Part shown: positions 17,884-27,040 of the stretch, piece after piece
Layout: each line of letters opens with the position of its first letter
Position numbering within the stretch: the first letter of the stretch is position 1
The notes under the pieces: generated by a model
The model's database searches: none
The model's input: only the letters and a program-made list of their open reading frames with translations
What the model was told of the DNA's origin: nothing
NCBI RefSeq assembly: GCF_003999995.1
Contig: NZ_RJAD01000001.1
Location: 868,001-932,000 of the forward strand
Length of the DNA: 64,000 bases
Reading direction: 5' to 3'
DNA from: Microbacterium sulfonylureivorans
GTDB lineage: Bacteria > Actinomycetota > Actinomycetes > Actinomycetales > Microbacteriaceae
Translations under genes and position numbers: made by a program

Positions 17884-17986
17884 GGTCATCATGCGGCACA
17901 TGGCCAGCCCTTGTCAACCGCGTGCCGTCCGCTCAAGGCTGGTGTGCGAAGGGGCTCGCTAGTATCGCGAGAAAGGAAGGCGACCC

Positions 17987-19057
17987 GTGAGCAGAACCCG
18001 TGTGACTCTCGCTGACGTCGCACAGGCAGCGGGCGTGTCGCGAACGACGGCGTCACTCGTTCTGTCCGACCGCGGCGACGAACTGCGTATCGCAGAAGCA
18101 TCCCAGGAACGCGTTCGCCGGGTTGCCGCAGAGCTGGGTTATCGCCCCAACATGCTCTCCGCCAGCCTTCGAAGCGGAACCACTCGCACGATCGGCTTCA
18201 TCTCCGACACTGTCGCGACCTCGCAGCTCGCGTCGGACATGATCAAGGGCGCGCTCGAGGGCGCACGTCGGCACGGTTATCTGCTTTTCATCGGCGAGTC
18301 CGAAGGCGATGAGCAGGAGCAGGAGCGACTCATTGAGGCGATGCTCGATCGGCAGGTCGACGGGCTCATCCTGGCGTCGATGTTCACCCGTGAACGCTCG
18401 TTGCCGAAATCCTTGACGGGCAAGAAGGTCGTGCTCCTCAACACCCTGCCGACTGATCATCGACGGACTGCGCCCGCCGTCATCCCGGACGAGTACACCG
18501 CAGGACGCGAGGCGGCCCGGCTGCTCCTGGAGGCCGGGCATACGGAGATCCACCTCATCGGCGCCGGCCCCGCGCTGTCGGATGTTCCTCGAGGAACCGT
18601 CGCTGCCCGGGAGCGCCTCGCCGGAATCCTCGACGAACTGCACACCGCCGGGTTGACTGCAGCAAGCGGCACAGTTCGCCATATCTGGCTTCCCGCCGAT
18701 GGTTGGACAGCCGCCGCCGAGCTGATCTCCTCCGGCATCCGCAGAGGTGCGATCATCACGTTCAACGACCGGTTGGCCTTCGGCGCCTACCAGGCGATCG
18801 CCGAGGCGCGGCTGTCCGTGCCCGAGGACTTCTCCATCGTGTCGTTCGACGACCATCAGCTCGCGAGCTGGCTCCATCCGGGCCTGACGACCTTCGCGAT
18901 TCCACACCACGAACTCGGCCGCCGCGCGCTCGAAATTCTCCTGGCGGATGACGACCAGCACGCTCCCGTGATCGAGCGCCTGCCCATGCCCGTTCGCCGG
19001 AGAGGTTCCGTCCGGGACCTCACTTCCGCAACCCCGCTCACCGTCGCTGCCATCTGA
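17987..19057 (+). CDS. LacI-family transcriptional repressor of the GH32-like/esterase module
   Basis: 356 residues. The N-terminal HTH (LADVAQAAGVSRTTASLVL, residues 5-23) is followed by a hinge and a periplasmic-binding-protein-like effector domain (TIGFISDTVATSQ ... FSIVSFDDHQLASWLHPGLTTF). The GTG start follows GAAAGGAAGG. It lies between two oppositely transcribed units that share an identical palindrome, which makes it the obvious candidate to bind both. The inducer is probably the sugar released or imported by this module (inferred). Confidence 0.92.
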   Translation: MSRTRVTLADVAQAAGVSRTTASLVLSDRGDELRIAEASQERVRRVAAELGYRPNMLSASLRSGTTRTIGFISDTVATSQLASDMIKGALEGARRHGYLLFIGESEGDEQEQERLIEAMLDRQVDGLILASMFTRERSLPKSLTGKKVVLLNTLPTDHRRTAPAVIPDEYTAGREAARLLLEAGHTEIHLIGAGPALSDVPRGTVAARERLAGILDELHTAGLTAASGTVRHIWLPADGWTAAAELISSGIRRGAIITFNDRLAFGAYQAIAEARLSVPEDFSIVSFDDHQLASWLHPGLTTFAIPHHELGRRALEILLADDDQHAPVIERLPMPVRRRGSVRDLTSATPLTVAAI

Positions 19058-19156
19058 TCGCGGACTGCGTCCGTTCGCGACCCCCGATGGCGCGCCTGCC
19101 ACGATCGCGTTCGCTCGACTATTTGACATCGCGCTTCCGTTACCCCACGATGATGG

Positions 19157-19176
19157 ATGCTAACCCGATTTAGCAT
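19157..19176. promoter_or_regulatory. LacI-type operator, copy 2
   Basis: ATGCTAACCCGATTTAGCAT is the exact reverse complement of the site at 17864-17883, located 20 bp upstream of the alpha/beta-hydrolase start. It links this gene to the binding-protein operon as one regulon. Confidence 0.85.
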
Positions 19177-19196
19177 CGTCATTGGAGAAGACACCG

Positions 19197-20195
19197 TTGT
19201 CAGAGTCGCATCACACGAACAGCACGTTCGGGCCCGTGGGTACGCCGTCCCGTCCGCCGTTCGACCCCGACGTCGCCCACGCGCTGGCCACACGCGACGA
19301 CATCGTCACGACGATGCGGCCGGACGAGATCCCCCGACTGCGCAGGCAGATGATCACGTACAGCGAGTCGGAGATCACACTCGACGGCTCCTTCGAGCTC
19401 AGTCGGCATCGGAGCATGGGGCTGGACGGTGAGGTGACGATCGTGCTTCTCCGCCCGCGCTCAGCAACCGCGCCGGCTCCTGTCATCTATCACGTCCATG
19501 GTGGAGGCCTGGTCCTCGGCACGGCCTATGACGTGCTGCCGTCGCTTGCTCCTCTGGCTGTGCAGGTCGGCGCGGCGATCGCAGCAGTCGAGTACCGTCT
19601 TGCGCCTGAGCACCGCTACCCCGCAGCAGTCGAGGATGTGTACACCGGTCTTGAGTGGCTGTCAGCGAGTGCGGCCGACCTTGGTCTGGATGCCGATCGG
19701 ATCGTCATCGACGGCGTGAGCGCGGGAGGGGGTCTTGCTGCGGCCGCCGCGCTCCTTGCGCGCGACCGGGGTGGCCCTCACCTCTTGGGACAGATGCTCA
19801 TCTGCCCGATGCTCGACGACCGCAACGACTCCGAGTCCGGCTGGCAGATGGCAGGCGTCGGAGCTTGGGACCGTACCGCCAATGAGACCGGCTGGTCTGC
19901 GTACCTCGGTGACATCCCGCGCAGTGAGGTCCCCATCTATGCCGCACCTGGACGCGCGGTGGATCTCTCGGGCCTTCCTCCGACGTTCATCGACGTCGGG
20001 TCGGCGGAGACGTTCCGAGACGAAGACATCGACTACGCGACGCGCATCTGGCGCGCCGGTGGGGATGCCGAGCTGCACGTATGGCCAGGCGGCGCGCATG
20101 GGTTCGATGCACTCGTGCCCGCAGCACCGCTCTCGCGGGATGCCCGGACAGCGCGGGTGCGATGGCTCGAACGGCTGCTCGACCAGCCGCGGTGA
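19197..20195 (+). CDS. Alpha/beta-hydrolase-fold-3 esterase (hormone-sensitive-lipase family)
   Basis: About 332 residues from the TTG at 19197, which follows GGAGAAG by 6 bp; a TTG 15 bp earlier overlaps that site. The HSL-family oxyanion motif is HVHGGGLVLG, the nucleophile elbow GVSAGGGLAAA (GxSxG), and the likely acid/His part of the triad is in DVGSAETFRDED and WPGGAHGFD. No signal peptide, so it is intracellular. The enzyme hydrolyses short acyl or acetyl esters. Its promoter carries the same operator as the GH32-like/CUT1 operon, so the sugar handled by this module is plausibly acylated. Confidence 0.88.
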   Translation: MSESHHTNSTFGPVGTPSRPPFDPDVAHALATRDDIVTTMRPDEIPRLRRQMITYSESEITLDGSFELSRHRSMGLDGEVTIVLLRPRSATAPAPVIYHVHGGGLVLGTAYDVLPSLAPLAVQVGAAIAAVEYRLAPEHRYPAAVEDVYTGLEWLSASAADLGLDADRIVIDGVSAGGGLAAAAALLARDRGGPHLLGQMLICPMLDDRNDSESGWQMAGVGAWDRTANETGWSAYLGDIPRSEVPIYAAPGRAVDLSGLPPTFIDVGSAETFRDEDIDYATRIWRAGGDAELHVWPGGAHGFDALVPAAPLSRDARTARVRWLERLLDQPR

Positions 20196-20372
20196 GCCGA
20201 TTCCGCTTCGATCATCGTGACATCGACGTGAGACACGCGCACGCCGAAAAGCTCGGCTGGCGCGAAACCGGTCCGGAAGCCTTGGTAGAGCGGATCGGAG
20301 AACCCCAGCACGCCCTCAATGTTGAACCGTCTGGGTGCGCGCGGCGTGGACTTCGAGTGCTGACGACCCGAG

Positions 20373-21437
20373 CTAAGGGCGGACGACCACACGGATTTCG
20401 CCCGGTGGTGCTCCGGCTATCAGCATCTCGGCCGCTCGGTCCAGCGTGATCGACGACGTGATCAGCGCATCCAGCGGCAGGAGTCCGCGACTGTAGAGCC
20501 GGAAGTAGCGGTCGAAGTCGACGACCGGACTGACATCGCCCGTGATGCAGCCGAGCAGTCGCTTCTGGCTGGCCACGAAGTCCAGCGCCGGGACGCGGAA
20601 TTCTTGGTCCGGCGGCGGGGCACCGAGCAGGGTGACCGTTCCTCCGCGACGAGCGAGCGCGATGGCCTGCTCCATCGTCGAGACCAGACCCGCCGATTCG
20701 AAGACGTAGTCGAAACCGTCCCCCGCGAGATCGGCGAGTTCGTCGCACGGCGCCGCGAGCGTATCGGTCGCTCCGAGTCGCCTCGCGTGTGCGCGGCGGA
20801 CGTCGCTCGGCTCGATCACGACGATCTGCTCGGCCCCGGAGACCGTCGCTCCCATGACCACCGACAGGCCGATGCCGCCGGCGCCGATCACGAGTACTCG
20901 AGCACCCGGGGTCACCTGAGCGACATTGAGAACCGCCCCGACTCCCGTGGCGATCGCACAGCCGACGAGGGCGGCGACCTCGAGCGGAACGCTGTCGGGC
21001 ACCGGCACGCAGCTCGACTCGCCGACGAGCACATGGCTGGCGAAGCCCGATACCCCGAATCCCTGCGCGAGCGCAGCGCCACCCCACGTCAATCGAGGAT
21101 GTGCGACCGTGCGTGCGGCGCACAGCATGGGATGCCCGGACTCGCAATGGAGGCAGTGGCCGCAATGATGCGTGAGCGCGACGACGACCCGATCCCCTTC
21201 AGCGATCCGAGTTACCGCGGAGCCCACAGAGACGACAGTTCCGCTTGTCTCATGTCCCAGAGTGACAGGGAACTCCGAGTAGAGCGCCCCCGCAGCCCAC
21301 GCGACATCCGTATGACAGATCCCTGTCGCCTCCACGCGGATGAGCACCTCGCCGGCAGCGGGGTCGGCGATCGTGATCTCCTCGAGGGTGACGTCGCCCG
21401 GCTCGCGCACGACGAGTCCGCGTGCGAGTGTCGTCAT
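20373..21437 (-). CDS. Zinc-dependent alcohol dehydrogenase (MDR superfamily)
   Basis: 354 residues. The catalytic zinc ligands are Cys in GICHTD (residues 40-45) and His/Glu in GHETSG. The structural zinc loop has four cysteines (CGHCLHCESGHPMLC), and the Rossmann motif is VIGAGGIGLSVV. This is the class-III-like, NAD(P)-dependent type. The start overlaps the IlvD-family stop by 4 bp, so it is the last gene of the long operon from 36.6 kb. It probably oxidises a sugar, or reduces an aldehyde product such as lactaldehyde or glycolaldehyde from 2-keto-3-deoxy acid cleavage (inferred). Confidence 0.9.
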   Translation of the reverse strand: MTTLARGLVVREPGDVTLEEITIADPAAGEVLIRVEATGICHTDVAWAAGALYSEFPVTLGHETSGTVVSVGSAVTRIAEGDRVVVALTHHCGHCLHCESGHPMLCAARTVAHPRLTWGGAALAQGFGVSGFASHVLVGESSCVPVPDSVPLEVAALVGCAIATGVGAVLNVAQVTPGARVLVIGAGGIGLSVVMGATVSGAEQIVVIEPSDVRRAHARRLGATDTLAAPCDELADLAGDGFDYVFESAGLVSTMEQAIALARRGGTVTLLGAPPPDQEFRVPALDFVASQKRLLGCITGDVSPVVDFDRYFRLYSRGLLPLDALITSSITLDRAAEMLIAGAPPGEIRVVVRP

Positions 21438-23128
21438 GAGTCACCCGCCGTCGTCACCGCCGGCGGCGGCACGAGCACCGCTCCCCGGTAGATCGGGGCG
21501 ACGAGCTCCCGGTACATCGACAGCCACCCACGCGGCGCTTCCGGAAGCGGAACGGTCGCGAGCCGGGCGAGTCGCTCCGCGATCGTCTCGTCGATCAGAT
21601 CGACCGACACCGCGAGCTCGGCAAGATCGATGAAGATGCGGTCGCCGTCCTCGACCGCCGCGAGCGGTCCGCCTTCGGCGGCCTCCGGCATGACCTGACC
21701 CACCGTCATCCCGCTGTTGAGTCCCGACAGCTCGCCGTCGGTGACCACGGCGACGTGCGCCGAGAGGCGTGCGCCGACGAGCGCGGCGACGAGACCTGCC
21801 GCGAACACGGTCCCGGGACCGCCCCGCGGTCCCATCCCCCTCAGCACGAGGACGTCGCCGGATCGAATGGCCCCCGAGCGGACGTCGGCCATGGCCGCGG
21901 ACTCCGTCTCGTACACACGTGCGGGTCCCTCGAATCGCACTCGATCGCGTGGCACCGCGGCCAGCTTGACGAGGGCACCGTCCGGGGCGAGGTTGCCGCG
22001 CACCACTGCGATCCCGCCCCGGACGTCCGCCGGATCAGCGATCGGCCGGACGACCGCGGCGTCGATCGCGTCCGCCGGCGGAAGGTGCTCCGCGATCGTG
22101 CCGCCCGCGACCGACAGCGCCGACCCGTCGATGCTCGAGCCGAGCTGCGCGAGGACGGCCGCGCAGCCGCCTGCGCGCTCGAGGTCGGCGACACGATGCG
22201 CGCCGTTGGGTCTCACACGGGCGAGGAGGGGCACCTCCCCCTGCAGCTGCGAGAGGCGCGCGACGACATCGATGGGCAGCTCCGTCTCCGCCGCGATCGC
22301 GGTGATGTGGCGGATGGTGTTGATGGATCCGCCGACGGCGACGACGACGCGCAGTGCATTGTCGATCGCGGCCGCCGTGATCACGTCACGCGCGCGGACA
22401 TCCTCGCGGATGAGCTCGACGATCCTCCTGCCCGCGGCCTCAGCGCGCTCATACATCCGCGGGCTCGCCGCCAGCACCGGTGCGCTTCCGGGAAGCGCCA
22501 TCCCGAGCGCCTCGGCGACCATGTGCATGCTGTTGGCCGTGCCGAGTCCGGCGCAGACGCCCGGTCCGACGATCGCGTTCTCGGTGAGGTCCGTGAGCTC
22601 GTCGACGGTCATCGTCCCGGCGGCGACAGCACCCACCGACTCGTAGACGTCGTCGATGTCCACCGGCGCACCCGCACAGAAGCCGTGGCCCTGGTACCCG
22701 CCGATGACGACCAGCGAAGGCAGGTTCAGTCGCCCGAGGGCCATGAGGTGGGCGGGAGTCGTCTTGTCACAGGATGAGAGACATACGATGCCGTCGAGCT
22801 GGGCGCCCTCGACCATCACTTCGATCTCGTTGACGATGAGGTCGCGGGTCGGCAGCAGGTACCGCGCTTCGCGGCCGGCGCTGGTCACGAAGTCGCTCGG
22901 TGCGGTGGTGCGCACTTCGAAGGCGAGACCTCCGGCCTCGCGGATCGCCTCCTGCACGACCCGGGATGTCTCATCGAGATGGCCGTAGCAGCTGGACAGA
23001 CTGGAGGAGGAGTTCACCACCGCGATCTTCGGTCGGAGCATCTCGTCGTCGCTGATCCCCAGCGCACGCCATTGCGCCCGCCGCACGGCCCAGCGCGTCG
23101 TTCCCTCTTCGAAATTGCTGCGCAGCAC
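21434..23128 (-). CDS. IlvD/Edd-family dehydratase, probable sugar-acid dehydratase
   Basis: 564 residues from the GTG at 23128, 2 bp after the GH88 stop with GAGGAT as its ribosome-binding site; a longer frame upstream overlaps the GH88 gene and is spurious. Cysteines expected to bind an Fe-S cluster are in SSSLSSCYGH, CLSSCDKTTP and GPGVCAGLGTANSM. The CDKTTP segment is the family hallmark. Members of this length include pentonate/hexonate dehydratases as well as dihydroxy-acid dehydratases. Operon partners (GH88, SDR, FAH hydrolase) point to an aldonate-type substrate giving a 2-keto-3-deoxy acid. Confidence 0.88.
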   Translation of the reverse strand: MLRSNFEEGTTRWAVRRAQWRALGISDDEMLRPKIAVVNSSSSLSSCYGHLDETSRVVQEAIREAGGLAFEVRTTAPSDFVTSAGREARYLLPTRDLIVNEIEVMVEGAQLDGIVCLSSCDKTTPAHLMALGRLNLPSLVVIGGYQGHGFCAGAPVDIDDVYESVGAVAAGTMTVDELTDLTENAIVGPGVCAGLGTANSMHMVAEALGMALPGSAPVLAASPRMYERAEAAGRRIVELIREDVRARDVITAAAIDNALRVVVAVGGSINTIRHITAIAAETELPIDVVARLSQLQGEVPLLARVRPNGAHRVADLERAGGCAAVLAQLGSSIDGSALSVAGGTIAEHLPPADAIDAAVVRPIADPADVRGGIAVVRGNLAPDGALVKLAAVPRDRVRFEGPARVYETESAAMADVRSGAIRSGDVLVLRGMGPRGGPGTVFAAGLVAALVGARLSAHVAVVTDGELSGLNSGMTVGQVMPEAAEGGPLAAVEDGDRIFIDLAELAVSVDLIDETIAERLARLATVPLPEAPRGWLSMYRELVAPIYRGAVLVPPPAVTTAGDS

Positions 23129-23130
23129 GA

Positions 23131-24267
23131 TTAGATCCTCGAGATGTCGATACGGCCATTGAGCGAGGCGAGTGCCTCGGTGAGGTAGTAGGTGCCCCAG
23201 ACGAGCTCGTCGTCGACGGCCACGCCGATGCGACGGTTGTAGCACCCGTGCCGGAGCATGCCTGCGCCGCGGCCCGCGCCCGGCGGCGCGACATGACCTC
23301 TCACCAGCGCGTCGACGGAGCTCTCGGCGGTCGCTCGGTACCTGCCCGGCGCTCGCGGGTCGAGCGCCGCCAGCTTGAGGAGCGCCGCCGCCGCGATCGC
23401 CGTCGCCGAGGTGTCGATCGGGGCCGCCGGATCGGGATCGTCGAAGTCCCAGCGTGCGACCTGGTCGGCGGGGAGTCGCTCGATCCACCAGTCCGCGACC
23501 GCGCGCGCGGTGTCGAGGAATTCGCCCGGATCGAGAACGGCGGCGTGGGTCATGCCCAGAAGCCCCCACGCCTGCGCGCGGCCCCACACGCTGTCGTCGG
23601 AGTATCCCTTGTGGGTGTATCGACGGATGAGGGCCCCCGTCGACGGGTCGAACGAGGCGGACTGGATGACTCCCCCGTCGTCGCGGATACACATCCGGCG
23701 ATGGCCGCTCGCGTGCTCGAGTGCGGTGCGACGCAGCGACTCGTCGCCGGAAGCGGCGGCGGCCCAGTCGAGCAGGAGCACGGTGCCGGGAACTCCGTCG
23801 ATGTTCGTCTCACCCGCACCGACATCGGAGGCCTCCTCCGCGGCGGGGCCCAGCGGAATGAGCCCGGCGTGCGGGTTACGATCAGCCGCCAGCGCCCGTG
23901 CCCCCGCCAGCGCCGCGTCGGTGAGCCGCTCATCGTCGTCGCCGGCGAGTCCGATCACCACTCCGTACCAGAACAGGAAGCCGCGGAACACCGTCTGCGA
24001 TTCCACGCGGGGCGTGAGGCGCAGCGCCCACCGGGTCGCGAGGGCCTTCGCCTCCGCATCGGCTCCGTCGCGCGCGGCGAGCCACAGCTGCCCGACGAAG
24101 AAACCGCCCGTCCAGTCGCCGTCCGCCGACATCGTCCACTCGCCGTCGGGGCTCGCGGTGTGGGGGAATCCGGGTGCCTCCGCGCGTGCGGTCTCGAAAG
24201 CACGTGCGCTGATCGCGGCGAGGGCCTCGGTGCGCGTCATCGCGGAGGGTGGGGTGAAGCCGGTCAT
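23131..24267 (-). CDS. GH88/GH105-type unsaturated glucuronyl hydrolase
   Basis: About 378 residues from the ATG at 24267, which follows AAGAGGTG. It is an (alpha/alpha)6-barrel protein without a signal peptide. WTGGFFVGQLWLAARDG, NIDGVPGTVLLLDWA (candidate catalytic Asp, as in UGL) and YSDDSVWGRAQAWGLLGM are the family landmarks. It hydrates the 4,5-double bond of unsaturated uronic acid at the non-reducing end left by polysaccharide lyases, releasing the uronate as a keto acid. No lyase gene is in the window, so the lyase must be encoded elsewhere or supplied by others. Confidence 0.87.
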   Translation of the reverse strand: MTGFTPPSAMTRTEALAAISARAFETARAEAPGFPHTASPDGEWTMSADGDWTGGFFVGQLWLAARDGADAEAKALATRWALRLTPRVESQTVFRGFLFWYGVVIGLAGDDDERLTDAALAGARALAADRNPHAGLIPLGPAAEEASDVGAGETNIDGVPGTVLLLDWAAAASGDESLRRTALEHASGHRRMCIRDDGGVIQSASFDPSTGALIRRYTHKGYSDDSVWGRAQAWGLLGMTHAAVLDPGEFLDTARAVADWWIERLPADQVARWDFDDPDPAAPIDTSATAIAAAALLKLAALDPRAPGRYRATAESSVDALVRGHVAPPGAGRGAGMLRHGCYNRRIGVAVDDELVWGTYYLTEALASLNGRIDISRI

Positions 24268-24280
24268 GGCGCACCTCTTT

Positions 24281-25027
24281 CTAATAGGTGGCCCGACCGC
24301 CACTGATGTCGTACACGGCGCCGGTCGAGAACGAGACCTCATCGCTCGCGAGGAATGCGACCAGACGCGCGACCTCTTCCGGCTGACCGAGGCGTCCCAT
24401 CGGAATGAGGCTCGTCATGTACTCGAGCTGCTCCGGCGTGACCGCCGACGCCATCTCGGTCTCGATCACCGCGGGGGCGATGACGTTCACGAGGATCCCG
24501 AGCGTCGCCAGCTCTTTGCCGAGACTCTTGGTGAGGGCGATGATGCCTGCCTTGGCCGCGGAGTAGTGGGCCGCGCGCGGATTGCCGTCCTTGCCCGCCA
24601 TCGAGGCGACGTTGACGATGCGGCCACGTCGGTCGGAGACCTCGAGCATCGCCGGCACCGCCGCTCGGCACATGAGGAAGGTGCCGAGGAGGTTCACGTC
24701 GACGACCGACTGGAACTCCTCGGGGCTCATCTCCCACAGCCGCTTGTTCACGCCCGCGATGCCCGCGCAGTTCACGAGGATGTCGAGCCGCCCGTGGCTG
24801 TCGACGACCTGCGCCACGGTGGCAGCGCACGCATCGGGATCGGTCACATCCACGACCGAGGACTGCGCGCCGTCGAGGCGCGAGCCTGCCGCCTCGAGGG
24901 CAGCGGCATCCCGATCCGCGATCGTGACGACCGCGCCTCTCGCGGCGAGCAGCTGGGCCGATGCGAATCCGAGTCCGCGCGCGCCGCCCGTGATGAGCGC
25001 GACCCGCCCGGCGAGCGACTCAGCCAC
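24281..25027 (-). CDS. Short-chain dehydrogenase/reductase, probable sugar or 2-keto-3-deoxy-acid dehydrogenase
   Basis: 248 residues of the classical SDR fold. The cofactor loop is TGGARGLG (residues 15-22), NCAG is the structural motif, and YSAAKAG carries the catalytic Tyr-x3-Lys, with Ser in VASMAG. Asp in TIADRD after the second strand favours NAD+. It overlaps the FAH-family gene by 8 bp. In non-phosphorylative L-fucose and L-rhamnose pathways an SDR oxidises the 2-keto-3-deoxy acid just before an FAH-type hydrolase, the same pair seen here, so that role is inferred. Confidence 0.9.
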   Translation of the reverse strand: MAESLAGRVALITGGARGLGFASAQLLAARGAVVTIADRDAAALEAAGSRLDGAQSSVVDVTDPDACAATVAQVVDSHGRLDILVNCAGIAGVNKRLWEMSPEEFQSVVDVNLLGTFLMCRAAVPAMLEVSDRRGRIVNVASMAGKDGNPRAAHYSAAKAGIIALTKSLGKELATLGILVNVIAPAVIETEMASAVTPEQLEYMTSLIPMGRLGQPEEVARLVAFLASDEVSFSTGAVYDISGGRATY

Positions 25028-25823
25028 GCGACGACTCCTCGGCCACGACCACGTTCTCCAGTCGACCGAGTCGTTCGATCTCGACGGCGACCCGATCGCC
25101 GGGCTGAAGGTAGCGGGGCGGTGTCATGCCGTCGGCAACGCCACTGGGGGTACCCGTGGCGATCAGGTCTCCGGGATGCAGCGTCACGACCTGAGAGATG
25201 AAGCTGATGACTTCCGCGACACTGAAGATCATGTCGGCCGTGGTCGAGTCCTGGCGGATCTCATCGTTCACGGTGGTCGTCAACCGCAGTGCCTGGGGAT
25301 CCGGAACGTCGTCGGCGGTGAGGACGAACGGCCCGATCGGGCAGAACGTGTCTGCGCTCTTGCCGCGCACCCAGCCGAATCCGTCGCCCTTCTGCAAGTC
25401 GCGGGCCGAGACGTCGTTGACGGTGACGTAGCCGGCGACATGGGCGAGGGCGTCCTCGACGCGGACTCCGCGCGTCTCGCGTCCGATGACGACGCCGAGT
25501 TCGACCTCGTAGTCCAGCTTCTCCGTCGCGTCCGGTTTGATGATCCGGCCGCCGGGCGCGAGCACCGATGACACGAGTTTCGTGAACAGCGCCGGCTGAT
25601 CCGGCACCGGCAGCCCCGACTCCACGGCGTGGAGCCGGTAGTTCAGTCCCACGCACACGATGCTGCGCGGATCCAGCGGAGCCTCCAACGTGACGTCGTG
25701 GGAACCGACGAACGCGCCGGTGGCGCGGAAGCCGCCCCAGTCTCCTTCGAGGATCTGGATGCGACCGTCATCGAGCGCGCCGTAGCGCCGCTCGCCGCCG
25801 GCGTTCCATGCCACCACCTTCAT
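25020..25823 (-). CDS. Fumarylacetoacetate-hydrolase-family protein (probable diketo-deoxy sugar-acid hydrolase)
   Basis: 267 residues. CVGLNYRLHAVES opens the FAH catalytic domain. Metal-binding Glu/Glu/Asp lie in DYEVELGVVIG and NDVSARDLQ, and GDLIATGTPSGV is the conserved C-terminal loop. Members act as 2,4-diketo-3-deoxy-fuconate/rhamnonate hydrolases or related C-C hydrolases. The start overlaps the enolase-family stop by 4 bp. With the SDR next door it could cleave a diketo-deoxy acid to pyruvate and an alpha-hydroxy acid such as lactate (inferred). Confidence 0.9.
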   Translation of the reverse strand: MKVVAWNAGGERRYGALDDGRIQILEGDWGGFRATGAFVGSHDVTLEAPLDPRSIVCVGLNYRLHAVESGLPVPDQPALFTKLVSSVLAPGGRIIKPDATEKLDYEVELGVVIGRETRGVRVEDALAHVAGYVTVNDVSARDLQKGDGFGWVRGKSADTFCPIGPFVLTADDVPDPQALRLTTTVNDEIRQDSTTADMIFSVAEVISFISQVVTLHPGDLIATGTPSGVADGMTPPRYLQPGDRVAVEIERLGRLENVVVAEESSRG

Positions 25824-27040
25824 GAGTCCATTCCTTTCGCAGTGCTGCGACGCCGTCGCGCGCCGGGCGAGTCGAGGGCGTCCGGCCGCAGCTCCACGCC
25901 ATGCCCGGGGGTGTCCAGCGGCGTGGCCAGACCGTCCTGGATCGGCGCGACGTTCTCAGCGAGATCGCGGTACCACGTGCGGTGGTAGGCGCGAACGCTC
26001 TCCTGGTGCGTCGCGTTGGGCAGATGCACCGACAGATTCACGCCGACGGTGAACTGGACGGGACCATTGCAGTCGTGCATGGTCACGGGTCGCTGGTACG
26101 CCTCCGCCATGGCGGCGATGCGACGCACCTCCGAGACCCCCCCGGCCCAGACCGGATCCGTCATGACGACATCCACGGCCCGAGCCTCGAGGACGTCGCG
26201 GTAGGACCACCGCGTGCCGAGCGTCTCGCCCGCGGTCGTCGGTATCCGTGTGGAGCGGCGGAACTCGGCGAGCGCCCCCACGTCGTCGGGCCTGATCGGG
26301 TCCTCGATCCACGCGGGTTCGACCTCTTCGAGCGCGCGGGCGATCTTGGTCGCCGTCGGCAGGTCCCACAGCGTGTGCAGATCGACCATGATGTCGATCT
26401 GACCCCCCACGGCATCGCGGATCCGGCGGAACAGATCGACCGTCGCCTCGAGGTCCGCCGCCGTGATGTGGTGGCCGTCGGACTTGCCGACGTGGAGATC
26501 GAACGGCCACATCTTCATGCCGGCGATGCCCTCGGCTACCAGCTCCCGTGCGAGTCGGCCGGGGTCGGTGAGGAATGCGTCCATGTCCTCGAGTGAACGG
26601 TCGCCCTGACCGAGTTGCCAGTTGTTCGTGGAGACCTCGCCCGCAACGGGGATCGCCCGCGCGTAGAACGGACCCGCGCACGTGTTGTAGACCGGGATCG
26701 AGTCGCGCACCTTGCCGCCCAGCAGCTGGTGGAGCGGCTGTCCGGTGACCTTGCCGAAGATGTCCCACAGCGCGATGTCGATGGCGGACCGTCCGCGGTT
26801 CTCGGTGCTCGAGCTGTTCATGCCCACGAAGCCCTTGAGCGCCTGCCAATGGCGCTCGATGTGCAGCGGATCCTTGCCGAGCAGGTAGGGCGCGGCATTC
26901 TCGTGGATCCATGCCGCCACCGCGTCGGCGCCGAGGAAGGTCTCGCCCAGGCCGGTGACGCCTTCGTCGGTCTCGACCAGCACATGGACGAGGTTCGGAT
27001 AGGCCGCGAGCTGAATGCTCTCGAGCGCGGTGATCTTCAC
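25820..27040 (-). CDS. Enolase-superfamily sugar-acid dehydratase (mandelate racemase/muconate lactonizing type)
   Basis: 406 residues from the GTG at 27040, overlapping the lactonase stop (GTGA) and following AGGAAG; a longer frame inside the lactonase gene is spurious. The N-terminal capping domain is followed by the barrel. Metal-ligand segments are DIMVDLHTLW, WIEDPIRPDD and TTAGETLG. DPVWAGGVSEVRR and MHDCNGPVQ hold the catalytic His region. The pattern fits acid-sugar dehydratases of the MR subgroup. It is the second, unrelated dehydratase in the same operon as the IlvD-type enzyme, suggesting two different aldonates are made from the imported oligosaccharide. Confidence 0.9.
   Translation of the reverse strand: MKITALESIQLAAYPNLVHVLVETDEGVTGLGETFLGADAVAAWIHENAAPYLLGKDPLHIERHWQALKGFVGMNSSSTENRGRSAIDIALWDIFGKVTGQPLHQLLGGKVRDSIPVYNTCAGPFYARAIPVAGEVSTNNWQLGQGDRSLEDMDAFLTDPGRLARELVAEGIAGMKMWPFDLHVGKSDGHHITAADLEATVDLFRRIRDAVGGQIDIMVDLHTLWDLPTATKIARALEEVEPAWIEDPIRPDDVGALAEFRRSTRIPTTAGETLGTRWSYRDVLEARAVDVVMTDPVWAGGVSEVRRIAAMAEAYQRPVTMHDCNGPVQFTVGVNLSVHLPNATHQESVRAYHRTWYRDLAENVAPIQDGLATPLDTPGHGVELRPDALDSPGARRRRSTAKGMDS

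Noticed and set aside
20196..20372. Minus-strand stretch translating as FNIEGVLGFSDPLYQGF...ELFGVRVSHVDV
   Set aside because: Looks protein-like and may be a gene remnant, but it is too short, has no start or ribosome-binding site, and I cannot assign a family.
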